DNA from: Pseudobdellovibrionaceae bacterium
GTDB taxonomy: Bacteria > Bdellovibrionota > Bdellovibrionia > Bdellovibrionales > Bdellovibrionaceae
Assembly: GCA_030158485.1 (NCBI GenBank)
Contig: JAOASS010000003.1
Coordinates: 1 to 64,000 of the forward strand
Direction: 5' to 3'
DNA length: 64,000 nucleotides
Of the stretch, positions 52,362-61,371 are shown one piece after another. The notes under the pieces were generated by a model. It was not told the DNA's origin. It searched no databases and saw only the letters and a program-made list of their open reading frames with translations. The first letter of the stretch is position 1, and the number at the start of each line of letters is the position of its first letter. The position numbers were made by a program, and so were the translations under genes.

Positions 52362-53497
52362 TTCTGATCGGATTTTTATTCATTGGCGGAGCTTGCTCAA
52401 GTTTTCAGGTTTCAAGCTTGCCTCGAAGCTCAACGCCCGAATTTCAAGTCAAGTGGGTCAAACCAACTTACGATGAGTCTTTCGTGGTTCATCGTAAAAT
52501 GAATCGGATGACCCCTGTGGTCAACGAGAGCCTTGTGATCCAGGGAAATAATCTTGAAGATTTAGTCGCTTATAACCGCGAAACGGGTCGGGAAGTTTGG
52601 AGAAAAAACTTTAAAGGTGGAGTCGAAGCGGGGGCCCTTCAGTTTAAAGATCGTCTTTATGTGACCACTAACGACGGAACTGTTGTGGCATTAGATATTT
52701 GGACGGGAAAAGATATTTGGAGTTTTGCGACTTCGAGCGAAAACATTTCGGCTCCGGTCATGGATACTAATTCAGGCTTGTTGTATTTTCAAAATGCGCA
52801 AAATATTGTTTTTTGCTTGGACGCAGAAAGTGGAAAACAAAATTGGATTTACACTAAAAATGATATCGCTTTGCTTACGATTCGGGGCGCAGCCACGCCG
52901 ACTTTAAGTCAGGGTTTCGTTTTTGTGGGCTTAAGCGATGGAAGCTTTGTCGCGCTTAAAGCTTCAAATGGCCAAGTAGTCTGGGATCAGGGATTAAATC
53001 GAAATAAAAAATTTCGAGACATCGATGCTCAAGCCGTTGTGTATCAAGATCTTGTTATCGTTTCTGGCTATGACGATAAAATCTATGCCTTAGATTTTGC
53101 AAAAGGCACAGTGGTTTGGTCTTACCCGGCCGGTTCTGCAGTGGCAGTGACTGTTGTAAATGATCAAGTTTATGCAGGCTTACAAAACGGATCTATTGTT
53201 AAACTTCAAGCTAAAACTGGTGAAAAAATTTGGTCTTATGAGGGCGTCAAAGGTGTGCCGACTCAAGCTATTGTATCTGATCAGTTTGTTTTTTTTGGAG
53301 AATCTCAAGGGCAGCTTAAAATTTTAAAAGCCGATTCTGGAAAGCTTTTAAGTTCATTTGAACCGGGCCGCGGTTTGTTTTCAAAGCCGTATTTTGATGA
53401 GTCGAAGTCAGAACTTTATTTTATTTCAGGCGAAGCTTATCTTTACAATTTAAAAGTCGTTAAAAACCCGATTAAAAGTTTTTCTTTTATTCACTAA
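52334..53497 (+). CDS. bamB: BamB-like PQQ-propeller lipoprotein
   Basis: A 387-residue lipoprotein (lipobox FIGGAC) with repeated beta-propeller blades of the form A-x-D-x2-TG-x2-W, as in LDIWTGKDIWSF, LDAESGKQNW, LDFAKGTVVWSY and LQAKTGEKIWSY. BamB is an accessory part of the outer-membrane barrel assembly complex. The match in length, lipobox, repeats and yfgM neighbour is good. The der gene that follows in E. coli is absent. Confidence 0.85.
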   Translation: MVTATTQYLILIGFLFIGGACSSFQVSSLPRSSTPEFQVKWVKPTYDESFVVHRKMNRMTPVVNESLVIQGNNLEDLVAYNRETGREVWRKNFKGGVEAGALQFKDRLYVTTNDGTVVALDIWTGKDIWSFATSSENISAPVMDTNSGLLYFQNAQNIVFCLDAESGKQNWIYTKNDIALLTIRGAATPTLSQGFVFVGLSDGSFVALKASNGQVVWDQGLNRNKKFRDIDAQAVVYQDLVIVSGYDDKIYALDFAKGTVVWSYPAGSAVAVTVVNDQVYAGLQNGSIVKLQAKTGEKIWSYEGVKGVPTQAIVSDQFVFFGESQGQLKILKADSGKLLSSFEPGRGLFSKPYFDESKSELYFISGEAYLYNLKVVKNPIKSFSFIH

Positions 53498-53510
53498 GGA
53501 AAGTGTTTTT

Positions 53511-53996
53511 ATGTTTCGAATTGTTACAACTTTAGTTTTTTTGTTTTCCATCACGATTTTGAATTTAAGCTGTCAAAACAAACCTTGTCGTGAAATACAG
53601 GCTGAAAGTATGAAAGAAAATAAGAATTCAAAGACCCCAGTCGAATTAAAATTGCAGCCGTCGTCGGAAACCCAACTCGGCTCGAACTCACCTGCAGTAG
53701 GAGTCTTACCTCAAGATTCTGTGCCCAGTCCGACAACTCATGCTGGCCAGTTAAAAATCAAAGTTTTTAAGCCAGATGGAAGTTTACAGTGCGGAATGGG
53801 TGCTAAAATCCCCATTGAAACCACGGAAAAAGAACTTAAAAATATAAAAGTTTACAGTCGGTCCAATAAAAACGATGGACTCATGAGAATCCAAGTGTGC
53901 GGAGCTCCTACAGGACAAAGTCATGTTTTCGAGATCGATAAAAGTAATCTTGAGAGAGCTTTAAAAGCGGGCTTTAAAGAATGGACCCAGGATTAA
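53511..53996 (+). CDS. Hypothetical lipoprotein
   Basis: A 161-residue lipoprotein with lipobox LNLSC, followed by a second Cys (KPCRE), a Pro/Ser-rich linker and a compact domain with Cys in SLQCGMG and QVCGAPTG. AAGGAAAG precedes the ATG, 13 nt after the bamB-like stop, so it belongs to that operon and might be an assembly or envelope factor. No family recognised. Confidence 0.75.
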   Translation: MFRIVTTLVFLFSITILNLSCQNKPCREIQAESMKENKNSKTPVELKLQPSSETQLGSNSPAVGVLPQDSVPSPTTHAGQLKIKVFKPDGSLQCGMGAKIPIETTEKELKNIKVYSRSNKNDGLMRIQVCGAPTGQSHVFEIDKSNLERALKAGFKEWTQD

Positions 53997-54077
53997 GTGG
54001 AGCTAGATCATATCTTAAGACTAATTTATAAATTCAGCTTTGGCCACATTGTAACATAATATAACTTATCAGAAGAA

Positions 54078-54479
54078 TTAAAGTGCCAAGTCAAAATCCT
54101 GTAGGATCTTTTCTTTGGCGACTAAACGTTTTTCGCCCGTCTCGAGATGCTGCAGATAATAGTACCGATGTCCTTCTTGAAAAATTTGGTACTTCTCAGT
54201 GCCCGCTTTATTAAACCGACCAACAAGCTGTACTCCGGGACCTAATTGGTGGCAGGCTCTGTCAATCATGTTTTTATATTTCAGCTGCACTCGTTGAAGA
54301 ATTAAAACACAACTCGCTAAAGTGGCCACACAAAGAGTGATTTGCCAGGGTCTATACTGCATCGAATTTAGATAATTAATTGTCAGTGGAATTAAAATAA
54401 GGCAACCAATGCTGATCGTTTTTAAAATAGAAATTGATTTTTGTTTTTTTTTAATAAGTTGGGGGCCAGGTCGTAACAT
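54078..54479 (-). CDS. Hypothetical protein with two transmembrane helices
   Basis: A 133-residue protein with two hydrophobic helices (about residues 21-40 and 45-61) joined by a short loop, then a soluble C-terminal domain of about 70 residues (KYQIFQEGHRYYYLQHLETG). GGAGGGAG precedes ATG 54479. No family recognised. Monocistronic. Confidence 0.7.
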   Translation of the reverse strand: MLRPGPQLIKKKQKSISILKTISIGCLILIPLTINYLNSMQYRPWQITLCVATLASCVLILQRVQLKYKNMIDRACHQLGPGVQLVGRFNKAGTEKYQIFQEGHRYYYLQHLETGEKRLVAKEKILQDFDLAL

Positions 54480-54643
54480 AGTGAAATCTCCCTCCGTGGA
54501 GATAAAGCTTCAAATGAAATTTTTGAGAAAAGCTTCAAATCCATTATGTCGATTTAATTTTTGAATGTTCAAGTCCATGTCGAGTGTGTCACGGGATTTA
54601 ATATTTGATTGATTTTAGAACTTCACTTTGAAAGTCTAGTTCT

Positions 54644-55366
54644 ATGAATTCTTATTATTTTAATTTTGTAAGAACACTTACTTTAGCAAATGTTTTATTC
54701 ATTGTTTCGTTAGCGCAGAGTGCTGTTCCTTCCTGCCCTGACCGTTTAGTTGGATTTGAAAATATTCAAATTCAGCAGCTGCTCAGTCAAGATGGAAAAA
54801 ATTGTTACTTGAGTATTCATCCTCGTGACGCTTATGAAACATTTGTCTACCGAGATTATTTAATCAGTCACACAGGTTACATGATGATTTTTAATTCCTA
54901 TTCAGCCGGGAAATCTTTATCGGCTTCAGATGGTGCTCGAGAATATTTTTTTCTGCCAGCTCCCAGTCCAGGCTTTAGTTGGAGCCTTGATCAAAATGGA
55001 AATTTGGTGATCGAAGGCTTTGCAGGAAGGACTCTTCATTTTTCGCTTCAAACAGCCCAATTGGTTTCGATTTCGGGAGCTCAGATCAAATTGGCTGATC
55101 AAGTTTTACCAGGTAATAGAGGGGGCCTTGAAATTATAGAAAATGACTTTCTATATCTTGATGCCGGTTTTAAATTTGGAGACTCCCCGTCATCCAATCA
55201 AAAGGCAATTTCTCGAGTTATAAATTCAAAAAGACAAGTGTGTTCGTTAAGGAATAACCAAGTTTATCAATACTTGAACGATTCTGTTTTTTTAAAGCCT
55301 ATCAAGGATTTAGAAAAAAAAATCAAAGCCAGTTGTGCAAATTTCGATACTTCAGGAATACCCTAG
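54644..55366 (+). CDS. Exported hypothetical protein
   Basis: A 240-residue protein with a probable signal peptide (core LTLANVLFIVSLAQSAV). The mature part contains Cys in PSCPD, KNCYLS, QVCSL and KASCAN, likely two disulfides. No motif is known to me. No Shine-Dalgarno is seen. The large hairpin at 55373-55425 begins just after its stop codon. Confidence 0.7.
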   Translation: MNSYYFNFVRTLTLANVLFIVSLAQSAVPSCPDRLVGFENIQIQQLLSQDGKNCYLSIHPRDAYETFVYRDYLISHTGYMMIFNSYSAGKSLSASDGAREYFFLPAPSPGFSWSLDQNGNLVIEGFAGRTLHFSLQTAQLVSISGAQIKLADQVLPGNRGGLEIIENDFLYLDAGFKFGDSPSSNQKAISRVINSKRQVCSLRNNQVYQYLNDSVFLKPIKDLEKKIKASCANFDTSGIP

Positions 55367-55372
55367 AATCAT

Positions 55373-55425
55373 GCTCCGGTGGCACGCTGCAGAACCGTTG
55401 TGGTTTTGCAGCGTGCCACCGGAGC
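55373..55425. repeat. Large near-perfect hairpin (24-bp stem)
   Basis: Arms 55373-55396 and 55402-55425 are complementary at 23 of 24 positions, and the remaining pair would be G-U in RNA; the loop is GTTGT. The arm begins GCTCCGGTGGCACGCTGC and continues into AGAACC. It lies between two convergent genes but has no T-run on either side, so it does not look like a normal terminator. Its inner part is similar to 41081-41097 and to the hairpin at 935-965. Confidence 0.8.
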
Positions 55426-55473
55426 GTCGAATTGACTCATAGATAAATGATATTCAGGAGGTGTTATAAAGCG

Positions 55474-58458
55474 TTATTCTTTCAAAGCTGGAGTAATTTT
55501 TAAATCTTGCGATTTCCCAAGCCGTAAAATCTTAACAGGGATCTCAGAACCTGGTTTCAAACTTTGCAGTACAAATGTGAAATCATAAAGATTTTCAATT
55601 TTTTGTCCAGCCATTTCCACGATAACATCCTGAGATTGAAGTCCGCCTTTTTCCGCAGGACTGTCTTTTGAAACTCCACCCAAACGAACTCCTTTTACTT
55701 GGTCTTGAGAGTAGTCTGGGATGGTCCCTAAAAATATTCTAAAAGTTCTTTGAGTCATGGTTTTTCGACCTTGAGGTACTTGGCGAAAAGAAATTTTGTC
55801 TTTCACGACCGCAAGGCTTTGAATCCAAGCAAGAGAAACATCCGCTACTTTAAGAAGACCAGGATAATTCAGCTGCTGAGCTTGGTCCCTTGGGCTGTGA
55901 TATTCAGCGTGAGCGCCAGTAAAAAATGTCACGGAAGGAATTTTTTCTAAGTAGAAAGTCGTTGAATCTGTTGGTAAAAACGGATCATCTTGTAAACTTA
56001 AAGAAGTTCCGGTTCGCACGCTGAGTTCTTCAAAAAGTGGTGGCCAAACGGGGCTTGAACCAGCACTTTGTACAATCAACTTGTCTTTGAGGCGCCCCAC
56101 CATATCCAAGTTAAGTGTTGCTGCAAAAGTTTGATTTAAATTTCCATTTTGTAAAGCCCAGTCTTTGGCCCAAGCTTTCGAACCTAAAAGACCGATTTCT
56201 TCCCCCGACCAAACAGCGAAGTAAAGGTCTTTTTTGAAGTTATTTTTATTCGACTTCGAAGTCGAAATCGCAGATCCGCCACTTAATGAGTGAGCTAATT
56301 CCATCACGACCGAAACTCCGGAAGCATTATCGTCAGCACCGTAGTGAATTAAATCTTGTTCATTTGCTCGAGCCAAAGAATTGCCGGAATTTCCCCGCCC
56401 TAAATGATCCCCGTGAGCTCCTATTAAAAGTGCTGGATTTTTTTGACCAGGCGCTTTTAATACGCCCACAACATTCCGTCCCCGCGAACGATCTAAGATT
56501 AAATCCACTTCAGCTTCAGCGGTTAAGTTTTTTAATTCAATGCCGTTTTTAGTTTTTCCTAAATCCAAATCTTTTTGCACTTGAGAGGAACTTGTTCCAT
56601 CCCGATCTAAAAGTTTTTGTAATGTAGCTTGGCTGATTTTAATCACAGGGATTCCGCTATCTTGAGGATTTCCTTCCAACCGAGGCTTTCCCCACTTTTC
56701 AATCATGGGGGTTAAAGGTCCTGTTGCCACAATTAAACCTAAAGCCCCTTCATTTCGAGCCACAGTCGATTTAAATTCGACACGACTGAATTGATTATAG
56801 TGAAAGCGCACTTCGGGTTTTACGTCTTGCGGAACGTCTTGTAAAACAAGAACCCATTTTCCTTTCACATCTAAATTTTCATAGGAGTCATAAGCCGGAA
56901 TTGATTCTGTAGCAGGCGTGCGCAGACCGTAGCCTGCAAAGACCACAGGGGCCGCAGGAAACTTTCCTGATTTTGATAAAGAGAGCGGTTCGAAACTTTG
57001 ACTTAATACTAAGTTTTTTAAATCCACTTCTTTTTTTGTTAAATTTTCGCCATTAAAAGAAAATGAGTTTTTTGTACCAAAACGAATTCCACTGATAAAT
57101 TCAAATTCATGAAAAAAATCTGAAAAACCAGGAGCGGGACTTAATCCCCACGTTTTAAAAAGACGAGCGATTTCGCCTGTGTATATTTTTTCCTGAGCCG
57201 ATCCCGTGGCTCGGCCTTCCATGTCCGAAGAAGCCAAGTATTGAATCATAGTTTTCATATCAGAAGTTTTAATTTCATTGGAAAGAGCCAGCAACGCAGG
57301 CCGAGCCGGAGATAAACCCAAAGCTTTTCGAGCCGCTTCATCATTCCATTCCCCAACGTAAATCTGACTTTCACCTTTTTCATTTCGATGGGTCCAAGTG
57401 ATTTGTGATCCGTCTGGTGAAAAAGTTGCCAGTCCATCAAAGCCCGCTTCAAAAGTGACCCGGACCGGTTCTTGAGTCCCTTCTGCATCTACTAGATACA
57501 GTTCGAAATTGGCGTGTCCTTCGATATTGGATGCAAAAACAATATAGTCACCGGAGTTATGAAAAAAGGGAGCCCAAGAAAGCTTATTCAGCCGAGTGAG
57601 TTGTTTTTGTTCACTCCCGTCCACATTCATCGTCCAAATTTCAGCAGTGGCCCCGTCTGGACTAAAGCGTCTCCAGGTAATTTTTTGCCCATCGTGGCTA
57701 AAAAAAGGACCTCCGTCGTACCCCAATGTTCGAGTCAAACGTCTGACGTTTGAGCCTTCAGCATTCATGATATAAATTTCCATTTGCGAACTGGGGTCTT
57801 TTTCGAAAAGTGTTTGTTCGTCAGGAGAAAGTTTGATTTCATAGCCAGTTCTATTTGAAGCAAAAGCAATCCACTTTCCATCCGGGCTGTAACTGCTTTC
57901 TGCGTCGTACCCTTGAGCTTTCGTGAGTTGTTTTAAAGCTTTTCCTTGAAGATCTGATTCAAAAATTTCATAAGCGGGATCGTAAGACCAAGAATAACGT
58001 TTTTGAACGGGATTTTTTCTTTGGGCTAATTCGGTCTTTTCTGTGTCTTTCCATTTTGGATCTAAGTGTGTGCTGGACCAGATTGCTTTTTTTGAGTTCG
58101 GGTGAATCCAGCCACAAGTCGTTTGGCCGTAGCCGGGACTGAGTCTTGTTGTCGAACCTGTTTTAAGATTCATCACAAACATTTGATAAAAGGGGTTTTC
58201 TGCAGTTCGTTCACTTTGAAAAATCATGAGCTGACCATCAGCTGAAAAATATCCTTCACCTGCTCTGGGGCCCGCAAATGTGAGCTGTTTAGTTTGTGAA
58301 ATATAAGGATTTTTAAAATCAGAGGCCAACGATGCGGCTTTCGAATCTGGGACAATGGGTTTGTTTTTTTCTGGTGAATAGAACTGAAAAGCGCTTGCAA
58401 CCCAAGAGGACAACAATAAAAAGCTTATAATAATCAGGATTTGATATTTTTGTTTCAT
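55474..58458 (-). CDS. Secreted WD40-like propeller / PA / M28 peptidase / PDZ protein
   Basis: A 994-residue exported protein. A signal peptide comes first; residues about 50-380 hold TolB/PD40 propeller repeats (GYDAESSYSPDGKWIAFASN, GYDGGPFFSHDGQKITW and others). Residues about 490-640 look like a PA domain. The M28 zinc-peptidase domain has GAHGDHLG, GADDNASG, SGEEIGLLG, NLDMVGR and AEYHSPRD, so both zinc sites appear intact. A PDZ domain fills about 905-990. An aminopeptidase-like activity on secreted or periplasmic peptides is expected. The fusion is long compared with ordinary M28 enzymes. Confidence 0.87.
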   Translation of the reverse strand: MKQKYQILIIISFLLLSSWVASAFQFYSPEKNKPIVPDSKAASLASDFKNPYISQTKQLTFAGPRAGEGYFSADGQLMIFQSERTAENPFYQMFVMNLKTGSTTRLSPGYGQTTCGWIHPNSKKAIWSSTHLDPKWKDTEKTELAQRKNPVQKRYSWSYDPAYEIFESDLQGKALKQLTKAQGYDAESSYSPDGKWIAFASNRTGYEIKLSPDEQTLFEKDPSSQMEIYIMNAEGSNVRRLTRTLGYDGGPFFSHDGQKITWRRFSPDGATAEIWTMNVDGSEQKQLTRLNKLSWAPFFHNSGDYIVFASNIEGHANFELYLVDAEGTQEPVRVTFEAGFDGLATFSPDGSQITWTHRNEKGESQIYVGEWNDEAARKALGLSPARPALLALSNEIKTSDMKTMIQYLASSDMEGRATGSAQEKIYTGEIARLFKTWGLSPAPGFSDFFHEFEFISGIRFGTKNSFSFNGENLTKKEVDLKNLVLSQSFEPLSLSKSGKFPAAPVVFAGYGLRTPATESIPAYDSYENLDVKGKWVLVLQDVPQDVKPEVRFHYNQFSRVEFKSTVARNEGALGLIVATGPLTPMIEKWGKPRLEGNPQDSGIPVIKISQATLQKLLDRDGTSSSQVQKDLDLGKTKNGIELKNLTAEAEVDLILDRSRGRNVVGVLKAPGQKNPALLIGAHGDHLGRGNSGNSLARANEQDLIHYGADDNASGVSVVMELAHSLSGGSAISTSKSNKNNFKKDLYFAVWSGEEIGLLGSKAWAKDWALQNGNLNQTFAATLNLDMVGRLKDKLIVQSAGSSPVWPPLFEELSVRTGTSLSLQDDPFLPTDSTTFYLEKIPSVTFFTGAHAEYHSPRDQAQQLNYPGLLKVADVSLAWIQSLAVVKDKISFRQVPQGRKTMTQRTFRIFLGTIPDYSQDQVKGVRLGGVSKDSPAEKGGLQSQDVIVEMAGQKIENLYDFTFVLQSLKPGSEIPVKILRLGKSQDLKITPALKE

Positions 58459-58508
58459 ATGGGAAAAGATTTAAATCGTTTGCAACCGAAGGGTCAATCT
58501 CTTACACA

Positions 58509-58940
58509 CTACAGCCCAGCTGAATAGTGAACCACAAGAGCCGCAAAGCTATTTTCGACTTCTTGGTGCAAAGCCACATCCGTTACGGCCCCTTTTGTCA
58601 AAGTGATCCAAGTTGTTGAACCTTCATCCCAACGGTCAGGTTTGTTCCGGTCCGTAACCCAAAAAACGATTTCATACAAAGGCTTAGGCTCGCTTCTTAA
58701 AGCCCGAACTCTAAACCGGGCATCGAAAGTTTTAAAAAACGCTGTGCCTTTGCCGCAACTGATTCGGTAGTATTCAGGCTCGGTGGCAAGTTGTTCATGA
58801 TGGCAATCCAAGTAAATGGAACCATCATTTGAAATATAATTAAAATAAAACTGTGCGGGTCCGTTGGCTTTTAATGTTTCTGAACTGATAAGCATCGATA
58901 AAAAAATAATCAAAAGAGATTTCATAGAAAGTGATTTCAT
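58509..58940 (-). CDS. Small exported hypothetical protein
   Basis: A 143-residue protein with a signal peptide (MKSLLIIFLSMLISSETLKA from the second Met). The mature part is beta-rich with Cys in YLDCHHE and RISCGKG. ATG 58925 is an alternative start. No Shine-Dalgarno is visible for either. Function unknown. Confidence 0.7.
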   Translation of the reverse strand: MKSLSMKSLLIIFLSMLISSETLKANGPAQFYFNYISNDGSIYLDCHHEQLATEPEYYRISCGKGTAFFKTFDARFRVRALRSEPKPLYEIVFWVTDRNKPDRWDEGSTTWITLTKGAVTDVALHQEVENSFAALVVHYSAGL

Positions 58941-59014
58941 AGTTTTGCTATCGGCGGCCCGGCCCCATTTCTCGAGATCAGCAAAATGTTTTAAGCCTAA
59001 CGTCGAGAATTTTT

Positions 59015-59105
59015 TTTTGAAGTTCTCAAGTTCAGCTCAGGATTTAAACTGGAGCCCCTTCTTTCGACTGAAACCCTCGACTTTTGGAACTTGAGAACTT
59101 CAAAA
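59015..59105. repeat. 19-bp inverted repeat around a 53-bp segment
   Basis: Arms TTTTGAAGTTCTCAAGTTC (59015-59033) and the exact reverse complement (59087-59105) flank 53 bp between the divergent small exported protein and PLD genes. It could fold as a long-loop hairpin in RNA or be a pair of binding sites. No recombinase gene is near. Confidence 0.7.
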
Positions 59106-59171
59106 TTTTTACCGAAACTTCAAAGAAGAATTAAGGGTTAAGACTTTAAAACTAGAAAGACTTTTTAAAAG

Positions 59172-61340
59172 ATGACATTAGCAGCTACTTTGAGACTCAA
59201 TTTTAAATTTATCATAAGTTTAATGACAGCAGCGTTTTTGACAGCTTGCCAGTCTTCGTCTCGAGATCCTGCGGCTGTTTTAAACAAAGAATCTTTGGTT
59301 GAGTACTATAATCTGAAAGCCGATTTGGGGCATGTTTCCGATCAAATCAGTGAGAATAAAAAAGACTCTTCTGAAAAAAATAATTTGATATTAAAAAAAG
59401 ATAAAATCACCGAAGACGTCAATCAAAAGTACCCGGCTTTGGCAGCAGAAATGACCACTGATGTTCCCGTTATGGTGAGCATTCCTTTTAATAAGTCCTG
59501 GAGACGTCATCATGACGAATTAATTATCCACGAACTAGATTCTTATGTTTTAAGTGCGGGTTCAATAAAAAAGAAAATGTTTTTATCGACCGATACCACC
59601 CAAAATTTGTATTTGCAGCTGACGCATTTTATTTACAGTTGGAAATCATTAAAAGAAAATCCTCAGTGGATTCCGTCTGTTGAAAATGATCAAGCTTTTC
59701 TCAATGCAGAACTGATTTGCAGTCATGATGCCATTATTCATGATTCACCTCGAAAAATTAAAGCTCCGGCCGGAAAGCAAACTTCTTTTAAGTGGTTTGA
59801 TAAAAAACTCAATGGGCAAAGAGCTTTTATCGAAATCAAGGATCACAACACAACTTGTGATTTGAAATTTTCAATCGAAGGCCAGCCTGAAAAGTATGGA
59901 ATTCAACTGATTCCCGAATCTCAAGAATTAGCCCGTATCGGCAGCCCTCACTTACAAAGTGAAATTTGCTATTTACCAAGTACTCAGAATTTAGGAAAAA
60001 TTCAGCAGTTTTTTCTTGATGCCGATTTGAAATACACGACTTGTCCGGTCAGAGTCGAAAAGTATCAAACATTAGAAGAATCCGAAGAAGGTATTAATGC
60101 TAAAATAAGAATCTTAACGGGGAAAAGTTTGACTCGTGAATTTTTACGGTCATCTGATCCTTTTGCGCCTTTAGACTTAAGCCAAGCTCCCAAACTTGAT
60201 GCGATTCTGATTAGTTATTTGGTTTTCAGAGCGGATTTCGGTGGTAGCGTGATCATGCAAGCTTTAAGACATCACGCGAAGCAAGGGACTTTGATTCGAA
60301 TTGCACTATCAGATGTGATCACGTTAGGAAAAGATCGACAAATGCTTCTTGATTTTCAGTCTGAATTTCCAAATGTGAAACTTCTTTTTTATAAATACAG
60401 ACCTCAAGGTAAAGGCTTTAAAGATTGGCTCTCGTCTTTTCATCGAACAAATCATATTAAATTATTTCTGACTTATTCAAAATCTGAGCCTTTAGCCAAT
60501 CAAGTCATTTTGGGTGGACGCAATATTCATGACGGTTTTGTGTTTGATCAACCTTCGGCAAATTATATTTATCCGACACTGATTGATTACAGCGCCGACG
60601 GTGATGAAACTTGGGCCCGCTGGGAAGATTTTGAAACACTCTTCACCAGCTCCAGTCTTGTGAAAGCGATCATGGGACAATTCTTTTCAGTGTTACATGC
60701 TGATTATGCAACAATTCATTTCCGAAATTTCACAGAAAATATTCAAGTGGATCAACCCCTTTCTGAAGAGTATTTAAAACTTAAAGATCAAGAAGTTTTG
60801 ATTCGCTCTATGGTTTCAGTGCCTTTTAAAGATGATCACCGACTTGAAAAACTGTTTATTCAAATGATTGATTCAGCTGAGCAAGTCATTAAAGTGTCGA
60901 CTCCTTATTTTAATTTAACAGCAGGGTTGCTCAAAGCTTTCCAGCGAGCCGCCGAGCGCGGCGTCGAAGTTCAATTGATCACCCGACTGGACCTTGAAGG
61001 AGATACAGCAGACCTTGTTTTAAGTGATGTGAACAAGAAATCGATTAATAAGATTTATAAAAAAATCAAAGTTTACGAATACACGACAAAAGGCAAAATT
61101 CTTCATTCAAAACTTTTTTTGATCGATCACAAGTTTGTGATGATGGGTTCAGTTAACTTGAACTTACGAAGTTTTATTCATGATATTGAAAATGCGACTC
61201 TTGTCTACGGTCCAGAGTTTAACAAAAAAATCGATCAACTTTATGAAACGTATAAATCAGAATCAAAACTTTTAACAGAAAAACAAAAAACAAGCTTCTG
61301 GAAAGGGATTTTGATTAAAATCATTGGCACCGCACTTTGA
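59172..61340 (+). CDS. Phospholipase D-family (ClsC-like) lipoprotein
   Basis: A 722-residue lipoprotein (lipobox FLTAC) with two PLD halves. The second HKD motif HSKLFLID (near residue 644) and GSVNLNLRS are intact. The first is HIKLFLTY with GGRNIHDGF downstream; the Asp of HxKxxxxD is missing because of a small insertion. The pattern resembles ClsC/YmdC cardiolipin synthases. The N-terminal 300 residues have no motif I know. A role in envelope lipid metabolism, or lipid cleavage, is inferred. The trmA-type gene follows after 31 nt. Confidence 0.83.
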   Translation: MTLAATLRLNFKFIISLMTAAFLTACQSSSRDPAAVLNKESLVEYYNLKADLGHVSDQISENKKDSSEKNNLILKKDKITEDVNQKYPALAAEMTTDVPVMVSIPFNKSWRRHHDELIIHELDSYVLSAGSIKKKMFLSTDTTQNLYLQLTHFIYSWKSLKENPQWIPSVENDQAFLNAELICSHDAIIHDSPRKIKAPAGKQTSFKWFDKKLNGQRAFIEIKDHNTTCDLKFSIEGQPEKYGIQLIPESQELARIGSPHLQSEICYLPSTQNLGKIQQFFLDADLKYTTCPVRVEKYQTLEESEEGINAKIRILTGKSLTREFLRSSDPFAPLDLSQAPKLDAILISYLVFRADFGGSVIMQALRHHAKQGTLIRIALSDVITLGKDRQMLLDFQSEFPNVKLLFYKYRPQGKGFKDWLSSFHRTNHIKLFLTYSKSEPLANQVILGGRNIHDGFVFDQPSANYIYPTLIDYSADGDETWARWEDFETLFTSSSLVKAIMGQFFSVLHADYATIHFRNFTENIQVDQPLSEEYLKLKDQEVLIRSMVSVPFKDDHRLEKLFIQMIDSAEQVIKVSTPYFNLTAGLLKAFQRAAERGVEVQLITRLDLEGDTADLVLSDVNKKSINKIYKKIKVYEYTTKGKILHSKLFLIDHKFVMMGSVNLNLRSFIHDIENATLVYGPEFNKKIDQLYETYKSESKLLTEKQKTSFWKGILIKIIGTAL

Positions 61341-61371
61341 TTTTGATGATTCAGATTTTAAAAGTAATGCT

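Noticed and set aside
59034-59086. Phase-variable invertible promoter
   Set aside because: The segment shows no convincing promoter in either orientation and no recombinase is nearby; only the inverted repeat itself is reported.
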